A stretch of DNA of 64,000 nucleotides from Capsicum annuum (lineage: Eukaryota > Streptophyta > Magnoliopsida > Solanales > Solanaceae): positions 36,809,363 through 36,873,362 of the forward strand of contig NC_061112.1 in the NCBI RefSeq assembly GCF_002878395.1. The letters are read 5' to 3'. The notes beneath the pieces are model-generated. The model was not told the DNA's origin and searched no databases. It saw only the letters and a list, made by a program, of their open reading frames with translations. Shown piece after piece: positions 36,980-49,478 of this stretch. Position numbers and translations under genes: made by a program. Every line of letters begins with the position of its first letter. Position 1 is the first letter of the stretch.

Positions 36980-37780
36980 CTTTACCTCATATCCGCATAG
37001 GACTTTTAGTAACTTTAGGCAACCTTAAGTCTATCTCGAATCATCTTCACCTTCTCCATGGCTTGGTAAACCAAATCTGAACCAAATATCTCCGCCTCAC
37101 CAACCTCAAACCACCTAATCCTCCTACCATACAAGGCGTTAAATAGAGCCATCCCAATGCTAGAGTGGAAGCTATTGTTATAAGAAAAATTCACAAGAGG
37201 TAAATGCTCAACCCAACTGCCACCATAGTCAATCACACAAACATGAAGCATGTCCTCCAACATTAGAATAGTCCTTTGTACTTACATATCTGTCTGTGGG
37301 TGGAAAGTTGTACTAAGACTCACCTTATTCCCTAAACCTTTCCAGAACAACCGCCAAAAGTGAGATATAAATTGCGTACCACGATCTGAGATGATAGAGA
37401 TAGGAACCCTCTGCAACTTGACAATCTTATAAAGATACAACCTTACATAGTCCTCAACTGAAAAGTTATTCCTCGCTGGAAAGAAGTGAGTAGACTTTTT
37501 CATCGTATCTACGATGACCCAAACTGAATCCAAACTGTTTTTGAGATAGAGGAATATTGGTAATAAAATCTATGTTGATCGCTTCTCACTTCTACTCTAG
37601 CAACTCAATTTCTTAATACAAACCTTCGGGCCTCATGTGCTTAACTTTCACTTGTTGACATACTATACACTTGGCAACAAAATTATCCATATCCCACTTC
37701 ATATTATTCCACTAATACCTCTCCTTAAGTTCATGATATATTTTTATTGAACAAAGATGAATGACAAACCATTAATGTCA
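36980..37780 (-). pseudogene. Family-C integrase remnant
   Basis: Frame 37533-37282 has MDSVWVIVDTMKKSTHFFPA and IISDRGTQFISHFW (second catalytic Asp). Frame 37263-37015 has MLEDMLHVCVIDYGGSWVEH and YNNSFHSSIGMALFNALYG, with GRRIRWFEVGEAEIFG after it. The frame breaks just before the catalytic-Glu region (HPQTDM*). The zinc-binding part further right is only faintly readable. Confidence 0.85.
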
Positions 37781-38713
37781 AAAACACATAACCTCCCTTG
37801 GTACTGCAAGGTACCATCACCTCTAATCTCAAAGATCATTACCTTCTACCTACCCACATCATACTTAATCCTTATCAACACCAGATCAAACACTTGCTTC
37901 TCCTTAAACTCAACACCAAGAGACGACTGTGCCACTTTCAGAACGAACACTCTACCATTCTCAGAGTCTAAGAGACGAACTCCAAGGTTAGCAAAATGGT
38001 GAATATCCTTCACCAACTCCTGATTCTCCTTATCCATAAGCTTGACTCCCCATGTATAACCTGCTAAAAGCATCAACAACCACATTAGCTTTACCTGGAA
38101 GGTAGTGAAGACTCATGTCATAATCTTTGAGTAGCTCAAGCCATCTCCTTTGCCTAAGGTTAAGCTTTTTCTGAGTAAATATATACTGTAGACTCTTATG
38201 ATCAAAAAAGGTATCCAAATGCACTCAATGTAAATAGTGATGCTATGATTTCAACTCAAACACCACAGCTAGCAATTCCAAATCATGAGTCAGATAATTC
38301 CTCTCATGCACTTTTAACTACTTAGAGGCATAAGCTATCACCTTTATATGTTTCATCAAAAAGCACCCAAACCCCACATAGGATGTATCATAATAAACCA
38401 CAAACCTATTAGTGCCTTCAGGCAGAGTCAAAATTGGAACCAAAGTTAACCTATCCTTCAGCTTCTCAAAACTACCCTCACAAGCATTAGACAATAATAT
38501 CTTTACCTTATTCTAAATCAACTTAGTTAATGGGACAGCTATAGAAGAAAAACTCTCCATAAACCTCATGTAATAAATAGGTAAATCCAAGAAGCCCCAA
38601 ATATCAGTTGGAGTCGTGGGTCTAGGCCACTTTTTAACCAATGTAACTTTTTGTTGATCCACCATGATCCCTTCACTAGAAATGACATAACCCAGAAAAG
38701 TTCCAACATTCAA
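37781..38713 (-). pseudogene. Family-C RNase H and RT thumb/connection
   Basis: Frame 38713-38513 reads NVGTFLGYVISSEGIMVDQQ and FLDLPIYYMRFMESFSSIA, the end of RT. Frame 38224-38030 reads [20 protein letters not shown] and [17 protein letters not shown], the RNase H end. Stops separate the two. Confidence 0.82.
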
Positions 38714-39260
38714 ATAGCATACATATTTTGAAAACTTGGCATATAACTACTATTACTTAAAGGTCTACAATACAATATGGAGGTGATTAACATGATCCAC
38801 CTCACTCATAGAGTAACCCAGATTATCATCTAGAACAAAATGACAAAAAAGTCTAGAAACTGATGAAAGACCATATGTATCAGATCTATGAATGCTGTCG
38901 GGGCATTAGTCAACCCAAAAGACATAACTAGAAACCTAATATGACCATATCGGGTATGGAAGGCAGTCTTAGAGATATCCATCTCTCTAATCTTTGATTG
39001 ATGATACCCGATCGAAGATCTATTTTAGAGAAATACTAAGCACCCTGCAACTAATCAAACAAGTCATCTATCTTCAGGAGAGGATCTTGTTCTTTACGGT
39101 CACCTTATTTAACTTCTAGTAATCAATACACAGCCGATGGAAACCATTCTTCTTATACACAAATAACATCGATGCACCCCATGGGGACACACTAGGATGG
39201 ATGAAACCCTTATCTAAGTAATCCTTTAGTTGCTCCTTAATCTCCTTTAACTCAGCTGAG
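38714..39260 (-). pseudogene. Family-C reverse transcriptase remnant
   Basis: From about 39225 leftward, [20 protein letters not shown] and then [15 protein letters not shown] and a decayed FSKID block are legible between stops. The catalytic box appears as LDDNLGYS near 38820-38850. It is clearly RT but beyond function. Confidence 0.75.
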
Positions 39261-39469
39261 CCATCCTATATGAGAGAATAGAAATTGGACGAGTGTATAG
39301 AACAAGGTCAATCCCAAACTCAATCTCTCTATCAGGAGCAAAGCTAGGAAGTCATCAGGAAAGACCTCAGGAAATTACTTTACCATCGGGACAAATTGCA
39401 AAGAAAGACCCTTCGAGTTAAAATCTTTAACCCAGACTAGATGATAGAGACACCCCTTAGAGATTAATC

Positions 39470-39880
39470 TTTAAGATCTAAGATATGATATGAACTTCCC
39501 CTTAGGATGTAGGGAACCACCCTCCTGCTCAATAATTGGCTCATTAGGGAAATTAAAGAAAATCTTAAAGGTCCAGTAGTCTAGAGATGCATAGTACGAG
39601 TGCGACCAATCCATCCCTAATATAACATCAAAATTCACCAAAGTTTTTTTACTACCAATAGATACCACACGCCCCATATAGACTCTTTTATTAATCTTGA
39701 GTCACTTACTGGGGTAGAAATAGAAAAAAATTTTGAAACACACTCCAAAACAAAACCAAAATACACAGCCACAAATGGGGTCACATAAGAAAAAGTGTAC
39801 CCCAAATTAAGTAAATAGTACACATCATGAGAAAAGATTTTCAACATACCATTCACGACATTAGGAGAATCCTTGGACTC
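39470..39880 (-). pseudogene. Family-C aspartic protease remnant
   Basis: Frame 39856-39635 reads VYYLLNLGYTFSYVTPFVA where relatives have YALLDPGATLSFVTPY, so the catalytic Asp is Asn. Frame 39677-39471 continues with NFDVILGMDWSHSYYASLDY. The active-site loss and frame change mark it as dead. Confidence 0.85.
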
Positions 39881-40029
39881 TTGTCGGGTAGTGAGAGCAT
39901 AAAGATAATTTTAACCAATGCCGAAGCCAGATGGTTCACCCTTTGGTGTTGGAGCTAAATAATATACAATGGGAACCTTATTTGCCCCAGAGGCAATCTT
40001 ACTTATAAGACGATTTCTAAGTATATGGC

Positions 40030-41150
40030 CTAGCTGACCACAGTTGGAGCACCTATCCCTTCCCTCATCACAGAAACCCTGATGCAAACACCATAAAATA
40101 TACAAAGAGGATATGATGGAGCTAACTGAGCTCCACTAGCCTAAGATTGGGCACCCTATTCCCTAAAGTTATCTCAACTATAGAAATGCCTATCACCCAA
40201 TGGCTTTGGGTAGGGAGCACTAAACATCGAGTAAGACCTAAATTGGTCAACTTCTTCTTGGGCCACTTACCACCATCCCTGTCACTATGTTATTGGCCAC
40301 CACCCTGCTCAAAGAATTTGAACTTCTTTCCCCGCCTTTGTCCTAACTCAGCCTACTTCTTTTTTTCTTATACCTACTGCATATACACAACCAAACTAAA
40401 GATATCCATGTACTTGATTAACAAGGTAGCTTTACTCTCAAGGATCATCTCACGAGGCAACCCCAAAGAGAACTTTCTTATTTGGGCCCTCATGCTATAA
40501 TCAAACTTCAGAGCATACCTTGATAACTGGTGAAACTTCAAGGCATACTCCTTAACTGATATCTTACCCTACTTTAGATTAACAAACTCTTCCGCTTTCA
40601 CTTTCGTAAACTCTTAAGAAAATAAGCAGTCCGAGAAAGAATTAGAAAAATCCTCCCATAGAGATGACTTAGCACCATCATCGCTTGACTATTCCCATTC
40701 CTAGTACCATTTGTAATCCATATCTTTCAGCTGGTAGGTGGAAAATTCCATACCCCCCATAGTTGTGGCATTCATAACTTGGAAAATCTTTTCTATTTTA
40801 TCCAAGAAATCTTGAGGATCCTCAACCATGTTAACACCAGTAAAGGTTGAAGGGTTTAACCTTGTGAACTGGCCAACCCTTGTATCCTTAAAAGATGGAG
40901 TAACAGGAATACCACACTCAGACTGAGTAGCTACCAACTGTGCCAACATGAGAATAGACTGACAAAACTCAAAGTTCATCACTTTAGCCTGAGCAATTTG
41001 AGATGCACTAAAAAGAACTAGTGGAACTCCAAAAAAATCCAAAATTGGAACCCTAGATTAGGTATAGATCCCATGTGTAGAGCGTGTCCCATCAATACTA
41101 TCCCCAGTTGGGATGAAAGAGTTTTCATGAACTTCAGATTGTCGAGGCAT
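40030..41150 (-). pseudogene. Family-C gag remnant
   Basis: The start is taken at ATG 41150 (MPRQSEVHENSF). A stop follows about 25 codons later, then an open piece at 41042-40701 with RVGQFTRLNPSTFTG and EDPQDFLDKIEKIF. The zinc knuckle near 40030-40060 reads CSNCGQLGHILRNR, with the last Cys replaced by Arg. Gag would coat element RNA. Confidence 0.85.
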
Positions 41151-41344
41151 GATATAAAAAGTGAACAAATGGAAATTAGAGAAGAATTGAGGACTTAGAT
41201 TCTACATCTTAAAAATAGAGTACAAGAAAGAAATATTCCTAAAGGCCTTGTAGCCTCTCCCTTATGAGTGTGGCATACTACATATCTTTAAAAGAGACTT
41301 TACTCGACACGACTTTGTAAACTCCCAATTGAAAATGAACCTAG

Positions 41345-41360
41345 GGCTTTGATACAAATT
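41345..41360 (-). other. Family-C primer binding site, decayed
   Basis: The minus strand reads TTTGTATCAAAGCCC next to the 5' LTR. It is recognisably the iMet-type TGGTATCAGAGC with substitutions. Confidence 0.75.
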
Positions 41361-43164
41361 TGACACAACTTGAACCAGTGCCTAGTCATGTTAGGTGCCT
41401 CAAGCCCAACCAGGATTGGAGACCACCCCCAATACCAAACCATAATCACCCTACACCCTATCTTAGAAGAATTTGGAACATATATATAACATTACAAAAT
41501 AGAAAAATCATAAATAAATTACAGTTAAATGGTGTCAACCCTAATACTAATACCAATGCCAAGGCTAACACCAATACCGACACCGCCCATGCCAACCCAA
41601 ACACAAAGCCTCTATAAAAAATCAAAATAACATTTGGTTAATACATGCCCTGAACATATCCAAAGACCAAAGTCTAAGAAATAACTAGAGTACGTAGAGA
41701 AGTGCATAACATGAAATGGATCCTTCCAGAGTATGGAAGCTCACCACTTCAATTCGACACAAAGCTATCCCTAAATCTAAGTCACTGTATAGGTGGAGTA
41801 GTGTGACCGATTCCTGCATTGCATCGGGATATAACACTCAAAGATAAGTTAGCGAGTGAATGCTAGGATGCACTCGAAGTAATGAAAACATAATGCCAAT
41901 ATCTCTTTCTCTATATATATATATATATAATCAATGCCGAGAAAGGGATCTGGGTTTAACATATCTTTAACCTGGTTTTGTGTAGCCTTACCATCATAAT
42001 CCAACCATAGGCTATATGGGTCTAGTGTTACTTCATATATGGCCCCTAGTATGTGTAGCCATGCAAATGGGACATATCACAGGGGTCGAGGATTCTCGTG
42101 TACCCTTTGCCCTCTATGATACATATATACAAGTGTAAACTTAAGGAATTCCTATGTACCCTACAAGTATAAGGTCACCATAACCATCTCTTATATCAGC
42201 AAATATGAGTTTCCAATGCCCCTCCTTCAGACTCATACCTTTATGGTAAGCTATCACTATCTTTCATTATTACCCAATTAAAACCATTAGCACATAACCA
42301 ACCAACCAATTCCAGAAGTTATTAACCAAGGATTTATGAAGTGGTATCATCATATTTACTATATCTTGGAAGCAATGTCATTAGCCAACACTGAGGGGAT
42401 TCCCAAGTACCCCACATAATTTCCAATTTACCAAAACTATGGCCACCAAGGACTTACCAAATCATTTAAAACCATTTAAACTAATTTAGGTTCCACAACC
42501 ATATGATGTAATGCAATAATTTCAATAAAAGTCAAACTATGTGAAAAATAATTCTTACAGGCATTTTAACAAACATGTGACGTATATAGTTTTCAAAACT
42601 AAAACCAAGTACCAATTGATCATTCCCATGCAACCACATCTTCAAACCTTAATTATAATATGAAAAACCATAAGTAAAGCATAGGAAAAAAATATTCAAC
42701 AATATACAACGAAAACCCCTAACATATAATTCCAAAACAAATAATACCCATGATTAAACCATTCATTAAACATGAATTTAGTTGAACTAATAATGAGGGA
42801 GGAGTAGCATGCCTTAGATACCAAAGAGTACAGAGCGAAATTACCCTTTAGAGCCTTAATTTATTGCTTTGAAGAAAACCCTAGCCTTCCTTGAAAAAAG
42901 AACCTTGAGAGAGAATTGAGAGTATTTAAAGTGTTTTTGATTAAAAATAGTAGGGTAAATAAAGTCCCAAAAGTGTTTTAAGTCATGGGGTCAAAAGCGG
43001 TAAGGGGGAATGTCCAGAATACCCCCAACTTAAATCATAAAATTACCACAAGAGGATATGACTCCCCTTTTAACTCGTACACACAACATACAAGTGGTAC
43101 CCACCACCCATATCCTAGATAAAATGTTGGACATCATACACTGTCCATCATATGACTTTCCTTA
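41361..43164 (-). repeat. Family-C 5' LTR (right), truncated
   Basis: It begins TGACACAACTTGAACCAGTG and follows 34300-36080 closely to about 43164, where TGTAATACCCTATAAG, the start of another LTR, takes over. The last 280 bp or so of this LTR are absent at this junction. Confidence 0.85.
41906..41928. repeat. (AT)n microsatellite
   Basis: CTCTATATATATATATATATAA forms a simple repeat in the LTR where the left LTR has a shorter tract. Confidence 0.7.
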
Positions 43165-45415
43165 TGTAATACCCTATAAGATGCTAGCTTAATTCAGCTC
43201 ATAGTTACATGTTTAAAGGGTCTAAGATTTGGAATTTTCTCTAAGTGTTTAGGACTTAGTAATTTTCAAGACTCCTAAACTTTAATAACTTTTATTTTTG
43301 TCTTCTCGACCTTGAGACATTGATTTTTGAGTTGATTCATGATCGAAGTTTTTCAAAGAATGTCGTGGGTAAGTTTTAAAATTTTTAGACGAGCATAGGG
43401 GTGTGTTTGGAAAACCAAACCAATAGCACCACTAGGATAAGCAAGCGATGTCCCCTTTAGTCCCCCGCTCTAAGGTAGGTGCCACCCAATTTTGTTCCCT
43501 ATTCTAAGGTAGGCACTGCCCGGGTTAGTCCTCTTCTCCAAATCCTGTACTACCCCTCCCTTTTCCATCTAGCTTTGTTCTTGACATTTTAAGGGTATTT
43601 GGATCAATTCCCTTCACCTAATTCATCTATAACACGAATTTTGGACTCCCAAGGAGCATTATTTGCCGTTTTAGTCACAAATACACTCAAGAAAAGCCCT
43701 CTATCTTCCCAAGAACAAACCATAACTCTGTCATAAGAAATCAAGGAATTTAAGCTTCAAGTTCAAGATATTCTCAAGGAATCTTCAAGAATTCATCTAG
43801 TGAGGTATGTGGGATGTTCATCCATGTATCCCTTTCACCCATGCAACCCAAAATCCTCTTTTGGGTTAATCTATGAGTTTATACCTATTCTTGAAGAAAT
43901 AAATCCATGAATCTCTTGTTAATTCAATTTCTAGTTATGGTTACATGTGTTTTCAAGTAGAATGAATCATATCATAATTCAAGTGTTGCAATTCCTATGT
44001 CATGATCAACTGATTTTAGGATTAACCCTCAAGTTATGAATTTAGCCATCTAATCATAATGTTTTCCACATATTTAATGCATTCCCATGTCCAAGTTTAT
44101 GATTATTACCGTTTGACAAAATGCCCATGTTTTGGTTCTTTGAAATGTGATTTCATACCATAGTAGTTCAAGTTTAATATCATATTTTATAATCATCCAG
44201 TGCTGGTGGGTTATGAGCATCCAATACCTAGTTATTTTACATGATTGTAGTATCTTAGAAATAATTTTACTTAAACCATGAGTATTATCATTCAGTAAGT
44301 TTTTATGATCAGACCATGATGAGCAATACCAGTTATATCTAATTCAACTTAGTTCAGTACCAGTGTCAGTTCAGTTAAGAGTAGGATTTAGCATCGAGAA
44401 AACCTAGGTATGGGGGCTCACCCACCAGTTAGGACTGGGTCCTTTGTAGTAGTCCCTAAGTTTTAGAACTACGTAGCCAACATAGGATTATGAGATGTCA
44501 CCCGCCAGTTTAGGAATGTGAAAAACTCAGGGGTCACTCGCCATTTTAGGACTGTCTCTATAGTCCTTTGAGACATCAGATTATTAGATCCACATAGCTA
44601 GAGTTAGTACCCCTAGTACGGTACTGACACCCTTCCAACTGGGGTTATAGGTTAGACCCTGATTAGCTTAGATTGGGGCATATCAGTTAGATAATACCTC
44701 CCACAATTTCAGTACAGTATTCAGTATGTTTTAATTTAGGTTTGTTTGACCAAGTGTACCAAATCTCAGTTATTTAGTTATAAGGATTTTAGTTATTTAG
44801 TTTATAGGTTATTTCAAAAACATGTTTACACTTGGTCTTGCATTCACAGATGTTATATGATCATGCATTTATTCTCAGTTATTCCCATGTATTTCAGCCA
44901 ATCTTCATCTCATATACCAGTACATTCAAAGTACTGACCGTATACTTTCCTTTATGCTATGTTATCTTATAATATAGGTTTAGACGCTCAGTTTACTGAC
45001 CACTCTTAGACAACCCAACAATATTCAGTAGTAGTAGTGGTGAGTCCTCATCCATTGAGGAGATGATTTTTTTTATTTTAGTTACTCCAATACTTTCTTA
45101 TGTTCAGTTAGTCAGAGTTAGTTAGGAGTCTGTCCCATCAACTTCTCAGATAGTTTAGAGGCTTTTAGACAAATCATAAAATTAGTTAGACAGTCAGTCA
45201 GTTACTTTCAGTTTTAATAAGTTGTTTCAGAAATTTTAGTATTACATATTTTAGTATTTTAGATTTATAGTAACTTATCATAGTATCTTCCTCATATGTT
45301 ATTTTATTGCTATTTTTCAATGCTCACAGCAGGTACCAGCTCATGCATTAAGTTATGGTCATTTGTGACCGTAAGCACCATTGTCATGACTAAGAGGTAG
45401 CCTCAGGTCGTGACA
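43165..45415 (+). repeat. Family-D 5' LTR
   Basis: It starts TGTAATACCCTATAAG and ends CAGGTCGTGACA, followed within six bases by the primer site. It carries loosely repeated CACCCGCCAGTTTAGGA-type units at 44408-44570. A preceding CCTTA would be the left target duplication, but the right partner is not seen. Confidence 0.88.
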
Positions 45416-45419
45416 AAGC

Positions 45420-45434
45420 TTGGTATCAGAGACA
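45420..45434 (+). other. Family-D primer binding site
   Basis: TTGGTATCAGAGACA follows the LTR end. It is the initiator-Met-type primer site, which fixes the plus orientation. Confidence 0.9.
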
Positions 45435-45635
45435 AAGGTTTTAGAGTGTCCTAAGGAGTTTCAAAGATGCATTGAGTAAGTCTTATGCATGGGTGTGAAG
45501 CGCGCCACACTTATCGACAAGAGGCTATGAAATAATTTTAGAAGTTTTCTTTTTTTCAGTGATCATGTCATGTAAATGAGCATGAGCTCTATTTAAACTC
45601 TCTTTATAATTCATCCTTCATTTTATTTATATATA

Positions 45636-46700
45636 ATGTCTCCTAGAAAAATAATGGAAGGAAGAATGGGGATCAACCCACACCACCGCCTGTTCAAGAA
45701 GATCCCCTAAATTAGCATATCTCTCATACTGTATTTAGGGCTGCTTTTACTACCTTAGCCCATTCAGTAGCTGCTAAGAACAACCAGTAAGCTGTTTATC
45801 CATCCAATCCAATGGATAATATGGTTGTAGTTAGGATTTAATATTTCACCCGAATGAATCCCCTATTATTTTCGGGATCCAAGTCTGAAAAGGATCTGCA
45901 TGAGTTTTTTGATATGGTTCAGAAAGTTATAGATATTATGGGCTTCACTTTGAGTGATAGTGCAAAGTTGATTGCATTTAAATTATAGTATATTATATAG
46001 GTCACACCTGGTTTAAGTAGTGGAAGGAGGACCGAGGTATGGAGGTAGGGCCTGTTGAGTGGGATAAGTTTGCCACAACCTTCTTAGATAGGTTCTTACC
46101 ATTAGAATTGAGGGAATCTAAGGTTTAGGAATTCATCAATTTAAAGTAGAGTAATATGAGTGTAAAGGAGTACTCACTTAAGTTTACTCAATTGGCGAGG
46201 TATGCTCTTACTATGGTGGAAGATAATAGGTCTAGAATGAGTAAGTTTATGTCTGGTGTAGCTGATAGTGTGGTCAAGTAGTGTAGGATGACCATGTTGA
46301 TTAAAGAGATGGACTTATCTAGACTTATAGTCCATGCTCAGAGATTGAGGAGGAGAAGCATAAGGAGAGGGAGATAGAGAATAAGAGGGCCAGAACCGAT
46401 AGTTTAAACTTTTCTTAGCCAAAGTCAGAGGGTGGTAATCATTCTCAATTCCATCAGAAATTTCATCCCTAACTCTGTCTTCAACTAGTGCGCCAAAGTT
46501 GAAGTTTAGGCAAAATAGTTAGGATGGGGTGCAAGGCTCTAAGTCCTAGGGCACTATGAACAATGGCTATACTAACCCGCTCTGCGAAAATATAGTAGGA
46601 ATCATAAGGGTGTGTGTAAGGCAGGTAGTAATGTGTATTTTGGATATTACAAGCTGGGTCACAGGATCTGAGAATGTCTAGTGGTTGCTTAGAGAGGAAA
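45636..46700 (+). pseudogene. Family-D gag
   Basis: The start is taken at ATG 45636 (MSPRK). The frame is lost within a dozen codons and regained as HISHTVFRAAFTTLAHSV. Further pieces read FTRMNPLLFSGSKSEKDLHE and VKEYSLKFTQLARYALTMV. The zinc-knuckle area near 46610-46680 is NVYFGYYKLGHRI followed by a stop and ECL, with cysteines lost. There are many stops. Confidence 0.82.
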
Positions 46701-46859
46701 GGATTCTTGCCAACAACGATAGCCTAATTTTTCATCAGCTCCAGCAGGTCGTCCGACTCAGCAAAGTGACACTTCTAGCGCAACCAGGGGGTAGAGTTAG
46801 AACAGGCTGTATGCACTCCAGGCTCGACATGATCAGGAAAGTTCTCCTGATCTGGTTAC

Positions 46860-47360
46860 GGGTACGTTACAGGTTTTTTATCTTTATATTTATGCTTTAT
46901 TAGACCTCGTACCTTTACTTTCCTTTGTGACCCCTACATAGCAGTAGACTTTGGTGCCAGTCCCGAAATATTAGTAGAACCCTTCTTAGTGTCTACTCCA
47001 GTAGGTATCTCTATTGTAGCCAGGCGGGTATGTAGGAACTTCCCGATCACAATATATTAAAAATTTACCTCAGTATATCTTGTGGAGTTTCATATGATGT
47101 ATTTTAATGTCATGATCAACATAGATTGGCTCCACTCATGTTATGCCTCAGATGATTGCAAAAATAGAGTTGTTCAATTTCTATTTTCGAATGAACCAAT
47201 CATTGAATGAAGGGGTAGTACCTCAGTGTTTAGGGGTCAGTTTGTTTCATATCTCAGAGCAAGAAAGTTGATATCTAAAGGGTGTGTTTACCATTTTGTT
47301 CGAGTCAATGACTCTAATTCTGAGACTCCAAGTCTCGAGTGAATTTCAGTAGTCTGGGAA
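46860..47360 (+). pseudogene. Family-D protease
   Basis: IYALLDLVPLLSFVTP corresponds to YALLDPGATLSFVTP. The Asp is kept, but the Gly after it is lost. Then VEFHMMYFNVMINIDWLHSC (family DFDVILGMDWL) and VSYLRARKLISKGCVYH lead toward RT. Stops and frame changes intervene. Confidence 0.8.
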
Positions 47361-47369
47361 TTTCCAAAT

Positions 47370-48200
47370 ATGTTCCCTGAGGATCTTCTCAAAGTTCCTC
47401 TCAAGAGGGAAATTGATTTCAGGATAGATCTCCTTCTAGATACCCAACCTAGATCTTTTTCACCATACAAAATAGATCCAGATGAGCTGAAGGAGTTGAA
47501 AGAGCAGTTAAATTGTCTCTTATATAAGGGTTTCATCAGGCCTAGTGTTTCCCCAGAGGGTGCTCCAGTCTTGTTCGTGCATAAGAAAGATGACTTTCTT
47601 AAAATTTGCATCGATTATCGTCAGTTGAACAAAGTCACCATCAAGAATAAGTATCTGCTCCCCTAAATTGATGATTGGTTCAACCAACTTCAGGGTGCCA
47701 GTTATTTCTCTAAGATAGACCTCGGATCTAGCTATTATTAGTTTAGAGTCAGAGAATGTGACATTCCAAAGACAGATTTCAAAACTTGGTATGCTCACTT
47801 TGAATTCTTAGTCATGTCTTTTGGACTAACGAATGCCCCTATAACTTTCATGGACTTGATTAATAGGACGTTCAAGCAGTACTTAGATATGTTCGTCATA
47901 GTCTTTATTGATGATATCCTAGTCTATTCTCGTAGTGATAATGATCATGCAGACCATATGAGAATTATGTTGCAGGCCCTTAAAGCTCACCAGTTGTTCA
48001 ACAAATTTAGTAAGTGAGAATTTTGGCTAAGATTAGTACCTTTCCTTGGCCATATTATTTCCAGTGATGACATTAGAGTTGACTCTCAAAAGACCGAAGT
48101 AGTCAGGAACTGTCCTAAACCCATCTCTCCATTAGATATCAGAATTCTCTTGGGTTTGGTTGGCTATTACAAGTGGTTTATTATAGGTTTTTCTTCCATT
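47370..48200 (+). pseudogene. Family-D reverse transcriptase
   Basis: Frame 47370-47666 reads [40 protein letters not shown] and [19 protein letters not shown], then a stop. Frame 47814-48017 reads [18 protein letters not shown] and the catalytic FIDDILVYS (47904-47930) with both Asp residues intact. A stop follows KFSK. It would be one of the better preserved RTs in the window but for three or more stops. Confidence 0.9.
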
Positions 48201-48600
48201 GCATCCCCTATGTCTCTATTGACTCATAAGAAAGTCAAATTTCAGTGGTCAGATTCTTGTGAGAAGTGTTTTTAGGAGTTGAAGACTCGACTTACTTTTG
48301 CTCCAGTATTGACCTTAATTGATGGTTCAGATGGATTTATGGTTTATTGTGATGCATCCAGAGTTGATCTTGGTTGTGTATTGATGCAGAGATGTAAGGT
48401 CATAGCCTATGCCTCTAGACAACTTAAACCCCGTGAACAGAATTATCCTATCTATGATCTTGAGTTGGTAGCTGTTGTGTTTGCTTTGAAAATTTGGTGA
48501 CATTATCTTTATGGGGTTCATGTTGATGTGTTCACTAACCACAAGAGTTTACAGTACGTGTTCACACAGAAAGATTTGAATCTTTGACAGAGAAGTTGGC
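48201..48600 (+). pseudogene. Family-D RNase H
   Basis: Frame 48279-48500 contains [20 protein letters not shown] and [20 protein letters not shown]. After a TGA replacing the Arg of the RHYLYG motif it continues VDVFTNHKSLQYVFTQKDLN. The catalytic Asp of YCDAS is kept. Confidence 0.88.
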
Positions 48601-48605
48601 TTGAG

Positions 48606-49478
48606 TTGTTAAGGGATTATTATATGAGTGTATTGTATCATACGGGCAAGGCCAATGTAGTGGCAGATGCCCTTAATAGATTGTCTATAGGCAGTGTTTC
48701 TCATGTTGAGGAGGATAAGAAGAAGTTAGTCAGTGAGGTTCATCAACTTTCTAGATTAGGTGTTTGGTTGGTTGATTTACCTGAAGGTAGTGTATGGATT
48801 CAGAATGGTTTCGAATCTTCCTTGTTTACCGAAGTGAAAGAAAAACAAGAAAAATATCCTAGTTTGGTTAAGCTGAAGGAGGCAGTTAGAGATCAAAAGG
48901 TAGAGGTTTTCTCCCAAGGGGAAGATAATGTGCTTCGTAGTCAGGTTAGATTATGTGTTCCGTGTGTTGATGGCTTTAGATAACGAATACTTGTAGAAGT
49001 GCATGGTGCGTGATACTCTATCCATCCAGAAACCACTAAGATGTACTGTGAATTGCGGGAAATCTGTTGGTAGAGTGGTATGAAGAAGGATATTCCAGAG
49101 TTTATGGCTAGGTGTTCGAATTTTCAGCAGGTCAAAGTTGAGCACCAAAGGCCTAGTCGTACATTGCAAGAGTTCAGTATTCCCACTTGGAAGTGGGAAG
49201 TGGTAAACATGATATTGTGACTGGGTTGCCTTATACGCGTCGTCAACATGATTCGATATGGGTCATTGTAGACAGAATGACCAAATCAGCTCATTTCTTG
49301 TCAGTTCATACTTCGTACTCGGCTGAGGATTCTGCCATGATTTACATTAGGGATTTGGTTAAGTTGCACGGTATTCCATTGTCTATCATTTTAGATAGAG
49401 GTACTCAATTTACCTCTCACTTTTGGAAAGCTTTTTAAAAGGGTCTTGGTACTCAAGTTCATCTCAGTACAGCTTTTC
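48606..49478 (+). pseudogene. Family-D integrase, 5' portion
   Basis: A 125-codon open piece (48606-48983) holds the linker (HTGKANVVADALNRLSIGSV). The zinc-binding region follows with stops (SNFQQVK in place of CPTCQQVK). Frame 49187-49438 carries GLPYTRRQHDSIWVIVDRMT and SIILDRGTQFTSHFW. It is cut at 49478 by the inserted LTR. Confidence 0.87.
49474..49478. repeat. Target-site duplication, left (TTTTC)
   Basis: TTTTC precedes the solo LTR and recurs at 52350-52354. Removing the LTR and one copy restores continuous integrase sequence. Confidence 0.9.

Larger units (their letters stand above)
34300..43164 (-). mobile_element. Family-C Ty3/gypsy chromovirus, right LTR truncated
   Basis: The left LTR 34300-36361 (3' LTR) and right LTR 41361-43164 (5' LTR, cut by the family-D element) flank a minus-strand interior. 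The interior has a primer site at 41345-41357, then gag, protease, RT, RNase H, integrase and a readable chromodomain, then a purine tract at 36362-36377. The layout equals that of the element at 18683-29303, but coding decay is heavier (stops throughout RT, protease Asp lost). The left flank is TAACA, and the matching right duplication is not in place because of the truncation. Confidence 0.9.
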
